Shown: positions 42,934 through 51,596, numbered from the stretch's first letter. The stretch is 64,000 nucleotides of DNA from Dechloromonas sp. TW-R-39-2 (GCF_016864195.1 NZ_CP045202.1:558001-622000), one strand, 5' to 3'. Notes: generated by a model not told the origin, from the sequence alone. A program made the numbers and translations.

Positions 42934-43179
42934 TCAGAGTCCTGCGTCGATCAGCAGATCGGACGGCTGGCACTGAATGGCCTTGGCAATCCGCAAGATG
43001 TTCAAGAAGGTCACATTCCGTTCGCCCCGTTCGATCTTGCCCATATGGGAGCGATCGATCTCGGCATAGTCGGCCAGGGCCTCCTGGGAAAGAGCTAAAG
43101 CCATCCGTCGTGCGCGGATGGCGCTACCCAGTTTCACGAGGTCCTGGTTGAGATCGAGCTTTGCGGAAACCCTTGCCAT
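42934..43179 (-). CDS. XRE-family helix-turn-helix regulator
   Basis: 81 residues from the ATG at 43179; an upstream ATG at 43206 would run through the inverted repeat described separately. Cro/C1-type HTH: LGSAIRARRMALALSQEALADYAEIDRSHMGKIERGERN. It ends 4 bases from the end of the RDF-like gene and is divergent from the small membrane protein at 43249. Probable local regulator of the island. Confidence 0.85.
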   Translation of the reverse strand: MARVSAKLDLNQDLVKLGSAIRARRMALALSQEALADYAEIDRSHMGKIERGERNVTFLNILRIAKAIQCQPSDLLIDAGL

Positions 43180-43181
43180 GC

Positions 43182-43228
43182 CGTGAATCGTGACGATATG
43201 ATGCATTCACGACCACGGCATTTACGAC
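43182..43228. promoter_or_regulatory. Inverted and direct repeats between the XRE gene and the small membrane gene
   Basis: CGTGAAT (43182-43188) pairs with ATTCACG (43205-43211), and CATTCACGACC recurs as CATTTACGACC (43204-43214; 43219-43229). Likely an operator region of the XRE protein controlling both divergent genes. Confidence 0.4.
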
Positions 43229-43248
43229 CCATTTTAGGAGCCGTTTCT

Positions 43249-43392
43249 ATGTACAACCAATCACCCCTCGAAACCCTGGCGAGTTATGCGATCACGTTTG
43301 TTGCAGGTGCTCTCTCGGTGATCGCTGTTTCCGCCTATGGGAAATGGATGAAGCATCAGGGTCGCACCGCAGGCCCAGTCGTTTCCCCGTAA
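43249..43392 (+). CDS. Small single-span membrane protein
   Basis: 47 residues from the ATG at 43249, with AGGAG 9 bases upstream. The segment LASYAITFVAGALSVIAVSAYGKWM is a good transmembrane helix. No family recognised. It may be co-transcribed with the next gene. Confidence 0.55.
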   Translation: MYNQSPLETLASYAITFVAGALSVIAVSAYGKWMKHQGRTAGPVVSP

Positions 43393-43435
43393 TCAGCAAC
43401 CGGCGAGCTAATCGCCCAACACTCAAAGGATCAGC

Positions 43436-43774
43436 ATGTCGATTGATATTCAGAAATTTACCGCCGGCGAACTCACTCTGGAAAAGCTCGATACGCTCGC
43501 TATGCAGCACGAGTCGTTCCAAGTCGTCGCGGTTTCCAACATCAGTGCTGTCGTCGAAAAAATCGAAGGGCGACTGGAAAAGCAGGATCTCAAATGTCGT
43601 GTCTATTCCGAATACCGCTCGGCGGCGATGGCGGCGACTTTCAGTCCGGCAGCCGTGGTCGGACTGGGCGCAGCGGTCGGCATCGGGTTGCACAACCTCG
43701 CCACCTTCAATCCCGACTACGAGATTGCCAAGAACAAGTTGGCTGGCACGGTCACCGTCAAATACATGAAGTAA
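43436..43774 (+). CDS. Hypothetical protein with C-terminal hydrophobic segment
   Basis: 112 residues, with AAAGGA before the ATG. A soluble alpha/beta-looking first half (FQVVAVSNISAVVEKIEGRLEKQ) is followed by a Gly/Ala hydrophobic stretch (FSPAAVVGLGAAVGIGLHNLA). Not recognised. Lies between two other small membrane or secreted proteins of the island. Confidence 0.55.
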   Translation: MSIDIQKFTAGELTLEKLDTLAMQHESFQVVAVSNISAVVEKIEGRLEKQDLKCRVYSEYRSAAMAATFSPAAVVGLGAAVGIGLHNLATFNPDYEIAKNKLAGTVTVKYMK

Positions 43775-43810
43775 GCCCGAGTGCAGCGCATTCGGAATCA
43801 AGGAGCGCAC

Positions 43811-44365
43811 ATGAAAAAGCTATTTGCGGCCCTGTGTGGCCTGCTGTCTGTCACGGCTGCTCAAGCCTGTAACTGGAATGCCGAGAACTGCACGTTTGAG
43901 ATGCTGAACAATATTCAACGTCAGATCGCCAATCTGAAGCAGAACCCAAAATTCATGCAGGAGAAATTTGCGGAACTGCAAGCCAAGGCGCAGTACATTG
44001 ATCGCAAAACGGCATCGTGTTCGAACTGGAAATGCTCGAACGACACCATGTCCGAATTTAACACCTATGTTGCACAACTGACGTTGAATTACGGAATCGC
44101 CAACAAGCCTGCAGTAGCCCCTGCGCCAGCACCTGCTCAGGATAAGTGGGCCGGCCAGTGCGTGGTGGCAGCCAAGCCAGGCGTGAATGCCTATGTCGAT
44201 CAGAGCGGTACTAGTAAGGCGGGTGCGGTATCTGAATACATTGGATATACCGTAACTCAAAGCGCTGAAAAATTCGTTGGATTGAAGGTTGCCGAAAGTG
44301 GGAAGTTTGTGGGCTGGGCGAAAAAGAGTGACCTACAGATGCAGGATTTGAGGAACTGTAACTGA
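43811..44365 (+). CDS. Secreted protein with possible SH3-like C-terminal domain
   Basis: 184 residues from the ATG at 43811 (AGGAG upstream). Signal peptide MKKLFAALCGLLSVTAAQA, then a cysteine-containing helical region (CNWNAENCTFEML and CSNWKCS), a Pro/Ala linker (APAPAPAQDKW), and a C-terminal CVVAAKPGVNAYVDQSGTSKAG...VGWAKKSDLQ segment resembling bacterial SH3. Periplasmic or surface role suggested; function unknown. Followed by a strong terminator. Confidence 0.65.
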   Translation: MKKLFAALCGLLSVTAAQACNWNAENCTFEMLNNIQRQIANLKQNPKFMQEKFAELQAKAQYIDRKTASCSNWKCSNDTMSEFNTYVAQLTLNYGIANKPAVAPAPAPAQDKWAGQCVVAAKPGVNAYVDQSGTSKAGAVSEYIGYTVTQSAEKFVGLKVAESGKFVGWAKKSDLQMQDLRNCN

Positions 44366-44377
44366 CCGGAATATGGC

Positions 44378-44402
44378 AAGGGGGGCGAGAGCCCCCTTTT
44401 TG
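44378..44402 (+). terminator. Strong terminator after the secreted protein gene
   Basis: AAGGGGGGC-GAGA-GCCCCCTTTTT: a 6-bp GC stem extended by G-T and A-T pairs, followed by T5. Confidence 0.9.
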
Positions 44403-44472
44403 CTCCATGAATTTTTTTCGAAATGCTACGAACTGTTGTGACTACCGTCCGAAATGCCGGACAGGTGTCGAC

Positions 44473-45561
44473 TTATCGGAAGAGATTTACAACGTTCGTA
44501 TCGCTACTTTCAGTGGCTTTTCCGAGTAAATCATCTAGTAACCTTGGCTGAACGCCCATCTGACGAGCTACAGCAGAGAGCGGAACTCCAAGTTGTTCAT
44601 TCATTACCTGTAGGCCATCGGACACAACTTCCGGTGTTTCGAGCGGCATCAGCGAGTCTTCGTTCTCGGCTATGGCCTCTCCATGCCGTTTGAGCGTGAT
44701 GTAGCCAGCGCGAACCTGATCATCACTAAATACGCCAAGTTGTCTGCCTCGATAAAGTAGAGCAGCCTTGGAAACACCCCAGCGTAATTTCAGTTCGCTC
44801 AATCCTTCCCAGTTCAAACGTGACCGCCGCAAAGCTAGATGGTTTTCCGCCAGAAAAGAGGCGCGAGGGAGAAGGAAGGCGCTGGCGAAACGATTGGCTT
44901 GGGCCTCGGTTAGTCGGTCGCCGGTCAGTACGCCGCAGTGCAGTGCAAAATGGCCAAGCTCATGGGCGATGCCAAAACGTGCGCGGCATGCTGATCTGCC
45001 GTCACCATTTAAGGCGATTACAGGGCGACGAGTTGCGAATGAAACTGCATCTACCTCGTTAGCCAAGCCATTGACGCGCATTACAACTGCGCCTGCATTC
45101 TCTGCGACTCGCGTAACGTTGCTGATTGGCCCCATGCCTAATCCCCAATTTACGCGGCAGCGCTCTGCTCCTCGCTCAATCGCTTCTTCAGATGAGGGGT
45201 CTGCCTCCGCAATGCTGTGCTCTGGAAGATTCAGATATTCATCGAGGACACAGACAAGGCGCTTCAGCATTTCACCTCGCGCGCGAGCATACTGGCGTAG
45301 CGCAGCTTTCGTTGTTAGCTGCTTTCGGAAGTGGCATTGCTCTTCAGTCAATGGCATCGGGTCTACGTGCCGCAGGAATTCAGGCAATACCCCCAGCGAC
45401 TCGACCAATGCTTGCTCAAATGCAGTGGAGACAGGTTCTGCTCCTGTCTCCACGCGACTTAGGTATTGCTTCGACTTGCCTAGTAAATCGCCCAACTCGT
45501 TGAGCGAAAAACCGTTAAAGAGGCGGGCAAGTCGAATGTTTGATCCGAGGATCGGGCTCAT
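44473..45561 (-). CDS. XRE HTH plus ImmA/IrrE metallopeptidase
   Basis: 362 residues. An N-terminal HTH (LARLFNGFSLNELGDLLGKSKQYLSRVETG, residues 10-40) is followed by an ImmA/IrrE-type domain with the zinc motif HELGH at 200-204 (RFGIAHELGHFALHC). The C-terminal 100 residues may hold further DNA-binding helices. Such proteins cleave repressors to derepress mobile elements or stress genes. The start overlaps the end of the upstream partner gene by 4 bases, so the two form a coupled pair. Confidence 0.87.
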   Translation of the reverse strand: MSPILGSNIRLARLFNGFSLNELGDLLGKSKQYLSRVETGAEPVSTAFEQALVESLGVLPEFLRHVDPMPLTEEQCHFRKQLTTKAALRQYARARGEMLKRLVCVLDEYLNLPEHSIAEADPSSEEAIERGAERCRVNWGLGMGPISNVTRVAENAGAVVMRVNGLANEVDAVSFATRRPVIALNGDGRSACRARFGIAHELGHFALHCGVLTGDRLTEAQANRFASAFLLPRASFLAENHLALRRSRLNWEGLSELKLRWGVSKAALLYRGRQLGVFSDDQVRAGYITLKRHGEAIAENEDSLMPLETPEVVSDGLQVMNEQLGVPLSAVARQMGVQPRLLDDLLGKATESSDTNVVNLFR

Positions 45562-46157
45562 GCTCCTGCCGATGCAGCAGCATCGTCATCCTGGTCACGC
45601 CGCTTCGGCGTAATAACCGGCTTTTGAATCTCGACCGGTGCGGGCATCGTTTTCTTCGCATCTCCCAGCTTTCGCAGAATGCCACCAGAACGCCAACGGC
45701 AGACCTCTTGACCAGAAGCCGAGAATCCCAGTAGCAGGACATGCGGTTCTTCAATTTCGCCGAAGCCTTGGTCGATGACAAAAACAAATCGTGCAGCCTC
45801 GCCAGGGGCGGCTTCTTCAATCAGGCTCATTTGGAAGAGGTGAACTTCCAATACGGCACGCTTTTTTGGCGCATCAGGATTGTCGTTACTGAAGCGACAA
45901 GGGATGCCATTCACAGAGAAGACGATATCCAGTCCGTTGTTTTCAACGCGGAGCCACGGGTGACGACGTGACATGTATTCATTGCTAATCCGCTGCTTTT
46001 GGCGACCAAAGCGAGTTGTGCCGATGGTGTACGGGGTATCCGTGTCACGCACCAGGTCGTCTTCAGTGGCATACCACTCTTCGAGAAACCAGCTGGCGAC
46101 AAGGGTCAGGTATTCCTCTTTGAGGGCCGAAGGCAGATTAGAACCAGAACGTTGCAT
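45558..46157 (-). CDS. Hypothetical protein paired with the ImmA-like protease
   Basis: 199 residues from the ATG at 46157 (CGGAG upstream). No family recognised. Visible features are a beta-rich core (VLEVHLFQMSLIEEAA, FVFVIDQGFGEIEEPHVLLLGFS) and a charged, low-complexity C-terminus (ITPKRRDQDDDAAASAGA). The 4-base overlap with the HTH-peptidase gene suggests obligate partnership, for example substrate, inhibitor or co-regulator. Confidence 0.6.
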   Translation of the reverse strand: MQRSGSNLPSALKEEYLTLVASWFLEEWYATEDDLVRDTDTPYTIGTTRFGRQKQRISNEYMSRRHPWLRVENNGLDIVFSVNGIPCRFSNDNPDAPKKRAVLEVHLFQMSLIEEAAPGEAARFVFVIDQGFGEIEEPHVLLLGFSASGQEVCRWRSGGILRKLGDAKKTMPAPVEIQKPVITPKRRDQDDDAAASAGA

Positions 46158-46482
46158 TGTGCAATCTCCGAAAAACGTCAACGTATTATGTGCATTTTTT
46201 TTAATTCGTCAACAAGTGAGGCCAGTATTTTCGGATCGAGGTCTTATGTTTCCCTGCTGGCCAGCAAAGAGGCTACGTAGCTCAGAAAGGAAAACGCTTT
46301 CAGGCTATTGGGTTCTGTCGCGTAATCCCAGGGATGTCTCGAACTCAGTCTTTGCAACCAATGTTTTCGTTACTCACGGAAAAGCTACTCGGGAAAAATT
46401 GGAGAGGTGGTTATCAGTTCAACTGGACGGCGTTCGGCAACTTCTATTTCCTGGAAACAGAGGGCGTTGTTGTCGCCGAAGA
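46158..46482. other. Intergenic stretch
   Basis: Contains the likely promoter of the minus-strand pair (AT-rich, near 46190-46205). A 65-codon plus-strand frame (46334-46531) has no clear ribosome site and overlaps the next gene, so it is not called. Confidence 0.35.
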
Positions 46483-47052
46483 TCAGCCAGCAAGTGCAGG
46501 CGCAGTGACCTGCGAGGCTTCCGCAGGCTGAGAGGCCGCGTTCGGGAATAGGGCGTCCAGCAGATCAGAAACGGAAGGCAGCTTCCGGAAGCGTGGTCCT
46601 GGAATGTCCCGGTAGTGCTCGCGGACTTTCTTGTTGCCTTCCTTATCCCGTCGACCGGGAAGGACTGAGGAGTTGAAGCCATCGACGCTTGGCATCGGAT
46701 CGTTCGGGGTGGCGCCAAAATAGCGGTAACCCTCGATAGCCAGGTCGAAGTCCCGATGGACAATGACTACAACGCAACTACCTGGCATCAGCGTGAAATC
46801 GGTTCGGACGGAGAAGCTTTTGTTTTTCCCCTCGGAGTTGACCTGTTTGATTTGGACGAACCGTGTTCGCCCTGACATTGTGAGGACAAGATCGAATCCC
46901 GACTCATCGACCTCAGTTCGAAGAATGTCCATACGGACCTCAGGATCACGCCGCCAAAGCTCTCCAGCGAGTGCGGCGATCATCGAGTGGGTGAGGACGT
47001 TCTCGACGTATGAGGACCGGGTGGCGAGGGCTGCGCGGTAGTCAGGCATCAA
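46483..47052 (-). CDS. Predicted PD-(D/E)xK-fold protein
   Basis: 189 residues. The region [27 protein letters not shown] has the nuclease-superfamily arrangement: E47 or E50, D54 and Q67-x-K69. The N-terminal [26 protein letters not shown] resembles a widespread family of small proteins of this fold. The C-terminal part is not recognised. Its start overlaps the end of the IHF-like gene by 4 bases. Nuclease activity is inferred, and Q in place of E suggests either a variant site or a DNA-binding-only protein. Confidence 0.6.
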   Translation of the reverse strand: MMPDYRAALATRSSYVENVLTHSMIAALAGELWRRDPEVRMDILRTEVDESGFDLVLTMSGRTRFVQIKQVNSEGKNKSFSVRTDFTLMPGSCVVVIVHRDFDLAIEGYRYFGATPNDPMPSVDGFNSSVLPGRRDKEGNKKVREHYRDIPGPRFRKLPSVSDLLDALFPNAASQPAEASQVTAPALAG

Positions 47053-47369
47053 GCGGCCTTCTTGATCGGTTCCGGTTCTTCCCTTGGTGCCGACGCTTCG
47101 ATCCGCTCACGGAGTTCCTTCCCAGCCTTGAAGTGCGGTACCCACTTTGCGCCAACCGCCACCTTCTCTCCGGTCTTCGGGTTCCGCCCGGTGCGTGGCG
47201 GACGGTAGTTCAGCGCGAAGCTACCGAAGCCGCGAATTTCGATTCGATCACCTTGTGCCAGGGCTCCATTGATCGCCGCAAGGATTTCAGTGACCGACAT
47301 TTCGGCATCCTTTGTGACCAATGACGGAAAGCGTTCAGCGAGGCGGGCGATGAGTTCGGAGCGTGTCAT
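47049..47369 (-). CDS. Integration host factor beta-like (HU/IHF family) protein
   Basis: 106 residues from the ATG at 47369 (an ATG at 47390 is also possible). Typical IHF-beta body: [51 protein letters not shown], with the DNA-intercalating proline in GRNPKTG. A C-terminal tail of about 12 residues ([10 protein letters not shown]) exceeds the usual 94-95 residues. An accessory copy inside an island; chromosomal ihfB is normally beside rpsA. Confidence 0.87.
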   Translation of the reverse strand: MTRSELIARLAERFPSLVTKDAEMSVTEILAAINGALAQGDRIEIRGFGSFALNYRPPRTGRNPKTGEKVAVGAKWVPHFKAGKELRERIEASAPREEPEPIKKAA

Positions 47370-47398
47370 GATCTTGCGATTGTAATCCATTCAATAGC

Positions 47399-48640
47399 TT
47401 ATCTCTTGAAACGGCTCCAATTCGGAAGGTATTTAATCGCTGGGTTGAATACTCGGCGCTTTGCAATGAAGCCATCAGATTCAAGGTAGCCTTCCCGCTC
47501 AAGCTCCAGTAGAAATTCCGTTACCTCGTCATCGATATCTATTTGGGAGGTATAGCGCGAGTCAGGATCGTCGAATCCGGTCCCGTAGGAAAAGGTATCG
47601 TAGCGGGTGCGACACCATTGGAGGACATCGCCAAGTCTGAACTCCCGCTTTTCAGTGTTGGCGACCACAAAACGGAAAAACACGCCTGTTCGCCAAACGA
47701 TGGAAGGGCAGAGAAATGGCGGTCCAACGGCATCTCTGCGGTTGAAGAGCAGCGGCAAAGTTTCTGGTCGTCGATCCAGCAAGAAACAGTGATAGGTCAG
47801 TTTTGCTAGGTGGTTGAGTGTTTTGTATGTCTCGATTCTTCGGTTCTTCGGGATGGACTGTAGCCATTCATGAGTCATTTCGCCGCCGTAGTCATCGGCT
47901 GCTTGGATTAGTAAGTCCCATCCATCGCCGTCATCGTCCTCGTGGCGGTCGTCGTCATCAAGATCAGGGTCGTAGGGGTTATCTCGCCAATTCTCGTATT
48001 CATATTGAGCAATTTTTTCCTGCAACTGCTTCCGAAGTCGAGTTTGAAGATCAAATTCGTCGGGGTGGAACGCCCATTTCCGCAGCGACATCTTGGAGAG
48101 AACGGCTTTATCGATCTCCTCAAGTGGCGTATCCAGGGCAATTTTTGAGAGGTCGATTTCAACCGTTGGAATGCCGTAGCGTCTCAGCTTTGAACGCTTC
48201 TCTCGATCAACAAAATGGGTAACCGCCACTTCGACGAAAAGCAGCCCGGCGTCGGTCTCAAACTGGACATCGGGCACGATCTCCTTAAATCCCTGTTCGA
48301 AGGCGCCAGAAAGAATTGCGTGTTCCTTGCCGGGCACCGTCTCATCGACCCAAAACCTGTAGTTGTCGTCCTGGATAACCACATAGAGAAAAGGCGTGGT
48401 GAATGCCAGTTGCCGGGCAATCAGGCGCTTTGCGTAATCGTGGAGCGCTGTTTCTGGTTTGTACGTGCAATCGGTCTTTGCGTGGTGGGCGAAGTGGTGG
48501 GCGTTATCCTCGCCCTTCTTCGCAACCAAATCGGATTTGCAGCCGGGACACTGGCAGTTGCATTTCAGTCCGCGATCCACATGGCTGATATGGATGTACT
48601 CGCCGTCGCGCCAGCCGAAGGGTAGCTTTACATCGGCCAT
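47399..48640 (-). CDS. CoiA-like protein with zinc-binding N-terminus and nuclease-like core
   Basis: 413 residues. The N-terminus has CxxC (C31, C34) and HHFAHH (48-53), the arrangement seen in CoiA-like proteins. The core IVPDVQFETDAGLLFVEVAVTHFVDREKRSKLRRYGIPTVEIDL carries D124, E137 and basic residues of a PD-(D/E)xK-type site. A very acidic stretch (DPDLDDDDRHEDDDGDG) follows, then a helical C-terminal domain. CoiA promotes recombination of incoming DNA in competent bacteria; on islands such proteins are uncharacterised. Co-directional with the IHF-like gene. Confidence 0.65.
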   Translation of the reverse strand: MADVKLPFGWRDGEYIHISHVDRGLKCNCQCPGCKSDLVAKKGEDNAHHFAHHAKTDCTYKPETALHDYAKRLIARQLAFTTPFLYVVIQDDNYRFWVDETVPGKEHAILSGAFEQGFKEIVPDVQFETDAGLLFVEVAVTHFVDREKRSKLRRYGIPTVEIDLSKIALDTPLEEIDKAVLSKMSLRKWAFHPDEFDLQTRLRKQLQEKIAQYEYENWRDNPYDPDLDDDDRHEDDDGDGWDLLIQAADDYGGEMTHEWLQSIPKNRRIETYKTLNHLAKLTYHCFLLDRRPETLPLLFNRRDAVGPPFLCPSIVWRTGVFFRFVVANTEKREFRLGDVLQWCRTRYDTFSYGTGFDDPDSRYTSQIDIDDEVTEFLLELEREGYLESDGFIAKRRVFNPAIKYLPNWSRFKR

Positions 48641-48658
48641 CGGTTTCGAGCGCCCGAG

Positions 48659-49477
48659 TTAATGCTTGAAGTAGAGCCGGCGCAGGACAGTCCTAGAGGT
48701 CACCAGGACTAAATGAAGGCGGAATGTACTGTGGTCCTCATCCGACAATCCCGGGTGGGAGCCGTCTGAATGCAGCATCTTGAAGAGACCGCTGACGAAG
48801 CTCTTGCCATCGGTGGTCATCTCGTTTCTGGAAGAGGACAAAAAACCCTTTTCGGCGAGCAGTGTGCGTCGATTTTCCGAGGTCTTACGGTTCTCCACAT
48901 CCGCTGGAAATTCGTGCTTAGCAATGTCATCGAGCAACCCCTCAAGAAACGTCCGCATTTGGGCGTTTGCAGCAGCCCAATCGCCTCTGGTATGGGCATC
49001 GATAGCCTGGTCTAAATGCCCAAGTGGCGTGAAGAAGTTGAAATGCTTCAAGAGCGAATGAACTTCATCATCCGTTTTCGGAAGATTAATTTCATCGGGT
49101 AGTGCTGCCCGAAGATAAGGGCGACCTGATTGCTCTTCTGCGGCGATGACATAGCCATCGCGAGCCAGCCCACGCAGAAATGACTCCCTCTCCGTTTCGT
49201 TGGTCGCCGGCAAAACTTTGACGGCTTCCCTGATCACCGCCTCTGCTAGGGTCATCTGGCCAACAACGGTATTAATCATTTGGAAGCCACTCTGGAGCAC
49301 CAGCGACGCCATCCTTGTCGACTTGCTTTTGACGCTGACTTCCTTGCCTTGTGGGATTTCCTGTTCCAGCTCTACTCGCAAAATCATTTGGTCAAAACTT
49401 GCTTGCGAAAGCTTTTCTGCCAGCAATTCGATGGCGGCGAGGATGGTCGGTCGAGTAAAGGAATGGGTGTGGCTCAT
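48659..49477 (-). CDS. Hypothetical protein, possible HEPN-like C-terminal domain
   Basis: 272 residues from the ATG at 49477 (GGAG about 11 bases upstream). Two helical parts: an N-terminal region (LAAIELLAEKLSQASFDQMILRVE) and a C-terminal part (LFKMLHSDGSHPGLSDEDHSTFRLHLVLVTSRTVLRRL) that resembles the end of Abi-type or HEPN-type proteins. No RxxxxH motif is certain. First gene of the minus-strand run HEPN-like, CoiA-like, IHF-like, PD-(D/E)xK. Confidence 0.5.
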   Translation of the reverse strand: MSHTHSFTRPTILAAIELLAEKLSQASFDQMILRVELEQEIPQGKEVSVKSKSTRMASLVLQSGFQMINTVVGQMTLAEAVIREAVKVLPATNETERESFLRGLARDGYVIAAEEQSGRPYLRAALPDEINLPKTDDEVHSLLKHFNFFTPLGHLDQAIDAHTRGDWAAANAQMRTFLEGLLDDIAKHEFPADVENRKTSENRRTLLAEKGFLSSSRNEMTTDGKSFVSGLFKMLHSDGSHPGLSDEDHSTFRLHLVLVTSRTVLRRLYFKH

Positions 49478-50310
49478 GGTCGCTGGACACTCCATTCTAA
49501 AAATGGAGGCGGTGTTCTATATTAGAACCTGAGCATACAAATTGTGCTCTGCTGTGTCCATGTCGAAAGCCAGAACGAAGAGGCGAAGGTCAGCATATAT
49601 CGAACCCCGCCCGCATCTGCTCGATCCGCGCCTGCAATGATTGCTGGTGGCAACACGCTAGCGCCTGGGCGTCGTTGAGAGTACCTATCGGGCCTATGCC
49701 TCTGACCGATCTGTTGCAGCCTTTGGCACCGACATGCCCCAACGGTGCACCGAAATCCAGACAGATGACTCCGAAGTTGGCCTGTTTCGGTCGCCACAGG
49801 CAACTTCTCGGCCATAACGGCCATTGGCCTGAGGCGCTCAATCGGGCAGCAATCCGCCGCTTACCTGCCGTTCCACCTTGAGTGGTCGCGAACGGCAGCT
49901 TCCATTTCTGGCGAATGCGTACTCCGCGCCCATTGCGGACATCCAGCCTTCTCCAGACCCGACGGTCAGGCAAACCCTGGTTTTACGGACTAGACATCTA
50001 CAAAGCGGCCGGTCGCGACCACGCCCAACCGGCCATCTGCGGACGGTCCAAGTGGCTATCCAATTTCAATAGTTGCAGCTTTCTCAGATCTGCTTGTACG
50101 ACCGGTATTCGGTGAGCAAACATACGACTGCTTGACACGAGATCCGCCGAAAATCCCGCGCATGCAACAAATTTGCAACTCGCCATGTGTAGCAAACGCC
50201 ACATCGCGGATTGTTTAAGTGAAATCAAATGATTGCGCCCATAACCGAGTAATCTTGTCAGGTATATTCAGGTCAATAATAAGTACTGAGCAGATATTAA
50301 GGCCGAGGTT
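49478..50310. other. Long gene-poor mosaic region
   Basis: About 830 bases without a convincing gene. The first 60 bases hold the promoter of the minus-strand island operon, including GAGCA-N9-TGCTC near 49530-49548. The rest (49650-50060) is a patchwork of GC-rich segments such as GAACGGCAGCTTCCATT and CATTGCGGACATCCAGC, resembling degenerate intergenic repeats of proteobacteria. Similar text recurs around the beta-lactamase gene (56100-56400, 57230-57370). The right border of the island may lie here. Confidence 0.4.
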
Positions 50311-50547
50311 ATGAGTAAAGACCCTGTGTTTTTCAAATCTCCCGAGATGGCAAAAAAATTTCCGTTGCATCCTAAACATCCTGAACGGACTTGTTGGGGC
50401 TGCGATAAATATTGTTCAGTGAATTCGTTGCAGTGCGGCAATGGTTCTGGTCGTACCCAGCATCCGGCGGAAATGCTCGGAGACGATTGGTACAAGTGGG
50501 GCGATTGGGGCATCGACTCGGCGGAAACGCCAGTGATGAGTTCTTGA
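50311..50547 (+). CDS. DUF3079-family small protein
   Basis: 78 residues. The core KFPLHPKHPERTCWGCDKYC followed by SLQCGNGSGRTQHPAE and DDWYKWGDWGID is the DUF3079 pattern. Four cysteines suggest a metal or redox site. The ATG at 50311 is used; an internal ATG at 50347 would give only the core. Function of the family is unknown. Followed after 2 bases by another cysteine-rich gene. Confidence 0.78.
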   Translation: MSKDPVFFKSPEMAKKFPLHPKHPERTCWGCDKYCSVNSLQCGNGSGRTQHPAEMLGDDWYKWGDWGIDSAETPVMSS

Positions 50548-50549
50548 AT

Positions 50550-50765
50550 ATGGCCGGCTCATGGGGTTGCCCACACGAAATTAATGGCTTGTGTCACAAG
50601 GTTGGTGGTCAGACTTGTGACCCTGGAATGAAAGGTTGTGTGCTTTATGGTCGCTACGTGTTCGCAAACCCAGCAAAAAATGCACGCATTGTGCAGAAGC
50701 AGGGCCGAAGAGATGAAGTCGCCGTAGCGCCGGGCTCAAAAACCAGCAATGACAGCAAAGAATGA
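50550..50765 (+). CDS. Small cysteine-rich protein
   Basis: 71 residues from the ATG at 50550, 2 bases after the DUF3079 gene. MAGSWGCPHEINGLCHKVGGQTCDPGMKGCVLYGRYVF has four regularly spaced cysteines (CPHE, LCHK, TCDPG, GCVL), likely a metal site; the C-terminus is polar. No named family recognised. Operon partner of the DUF3079 protein. Confidence 0.65.
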   Translation: MAGSWGCPHEINGLCHKVGGQTCDPGMKGCVLYGRYVFANPAKNARIVQKQGRRDEVAVAPGSKTSNDSKE

Positions 50766-51069
50766 CAATCCGGTAGATATTGGCGCGAAAACGCTCGTTG
50801 GATGTTCTCGCTCCTCGATGCTTGAGCCAAAAAACGACGGAATTTATGTGATCGAATTGTGCAGCGGAGAATTGCGCCACTGGCGCTATCTCGGTCCAGG
50901 GGCGCAGTCCAACGCGTGGTGGCTCGATATGGAATCCGGCCTGGAATTCAGTGAAACCAGCGTGATGTATGCATGGCGAATCGTTGGCGTTGGGAGCGAA
51001 AAATTTCAGACTGATCTCGAAAATTCATCTGGCTTAGCTCACGGCAATGGGAGCAGTAACAAAGAGTAG
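50749..51069 (+). CDS. Hypothetical protein
   Basis: 106 residues, overlapping the preceding gene by 17 bases. The middle NDGIYVIELCSGELRHWRYLGPGAQSNAWWLDMESGLEFSE looks like a small beta-sheet domain. No family recognised. It probably belongs to the same transcript as the two cysteine-rich genes. Confidence 0.5.
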   Translation: MTAKNDNPVDIGAKTLVGCSRSSMLEPKNDGIYVIELCSGELRHWRYLGPGAQSNAWWLDMESGLEFSETSVMYAWRIVGVGSEKFQTDLENSSGLAHGNGSSNKE

Positions 51070-51159
51070 AAATTGCCAGATGGTTTCACAGAAGGCTTGG
51101 TGGAACGATTACAGAGTTCAAATTTCTAAGTTGGAAGTAAATTGTTGAGGTAGACCGCT

Positions 51160-51585
51160 ATGGACGGGTATTCGCGAGCAATTTCTTCACTCAGTGATTT
51201 AATCCTTGAGCAGACCTCTGATGCGCTCATCTACGCCAATCGAGAGGGTGTGATTGAACGCTGGAACCAAGCTGCAGAATCAATGTTCGGATATACCTTT
51301 GCCGAGGCTTACAGCCAAAGCTTGGATCTGATAATTCCTGAACACCTTCGTCCAGCGCACTGGCGAGGTTTTGAGGCTGCGATGGTTAATGGTTCTACAC
51401 GCCTACATGGCCGCCCCACATTGACACGAGCAGAACGTAGATCGGGAGAGAGAATCTTTGTCGAAATGAGCTTTGCTTTGGTAACCGACGAATCCGAAAA
51501 GGTCATTGGTTCGGTTGCCATGGCACGAGACGTGACAGAACGTGTTCTTCGGGAAAAAGATGCCGCCATTAGCATGAATAAGTAG
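51160..51585 (+). CDS. Stand-alone PAS-domain protein
   Basis: 141 residues forming one PAS fold: ISSLSDLILEQTSDALIYANREGVIERWNQAAESMFGYT, SLDLIIPEHLRPAHWRGFEAAM, GERIFVEMSFALVTDES and GSVAMARDVTERVLREKDA (PAC). No output domain is attached, so it may work as a separate sensor module. Heme or flavin binding cannot be judged. Lies between the cysteine-rich genes and the denitrification locus. Confidence 0.85.
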   Translation: MDGYSRAISSLSDLILEQTSDALIYANREGVIERWNQAAESMFGYTFAEAYSQSLDLIIPEHLRPAHWRGFEAAMVNGSTRLHGRPTLTRAERRSGERIFVEMSFALVTDESEKVIGSVAMARDVTERVLREKDAAISMNK

Positions 51586-51596
51586 GTAGGGTGGTG

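Noticed and set aside
46334..46531. 65-codon plus-strand frame upstream of the nuclease-fold gene end
   Set aside because: No clear ribosome site and convergent overlap with a better supported gene; part of it has protein-like character, so it remains a weak candidate only.
49522..49973. Minus-strand frames of 100-127 codons in the mosaic region
   Set aside because: Their translations look like repeat-derived sequence without domain resemblance and without start signals.
50217..50232. Degenerate Fnr-like site (TTAAG-N4-ATCAA) before the DUF3079 gene
   Set aside because: Only one half-site is good; too weak beside the three perfect boxes downstream.
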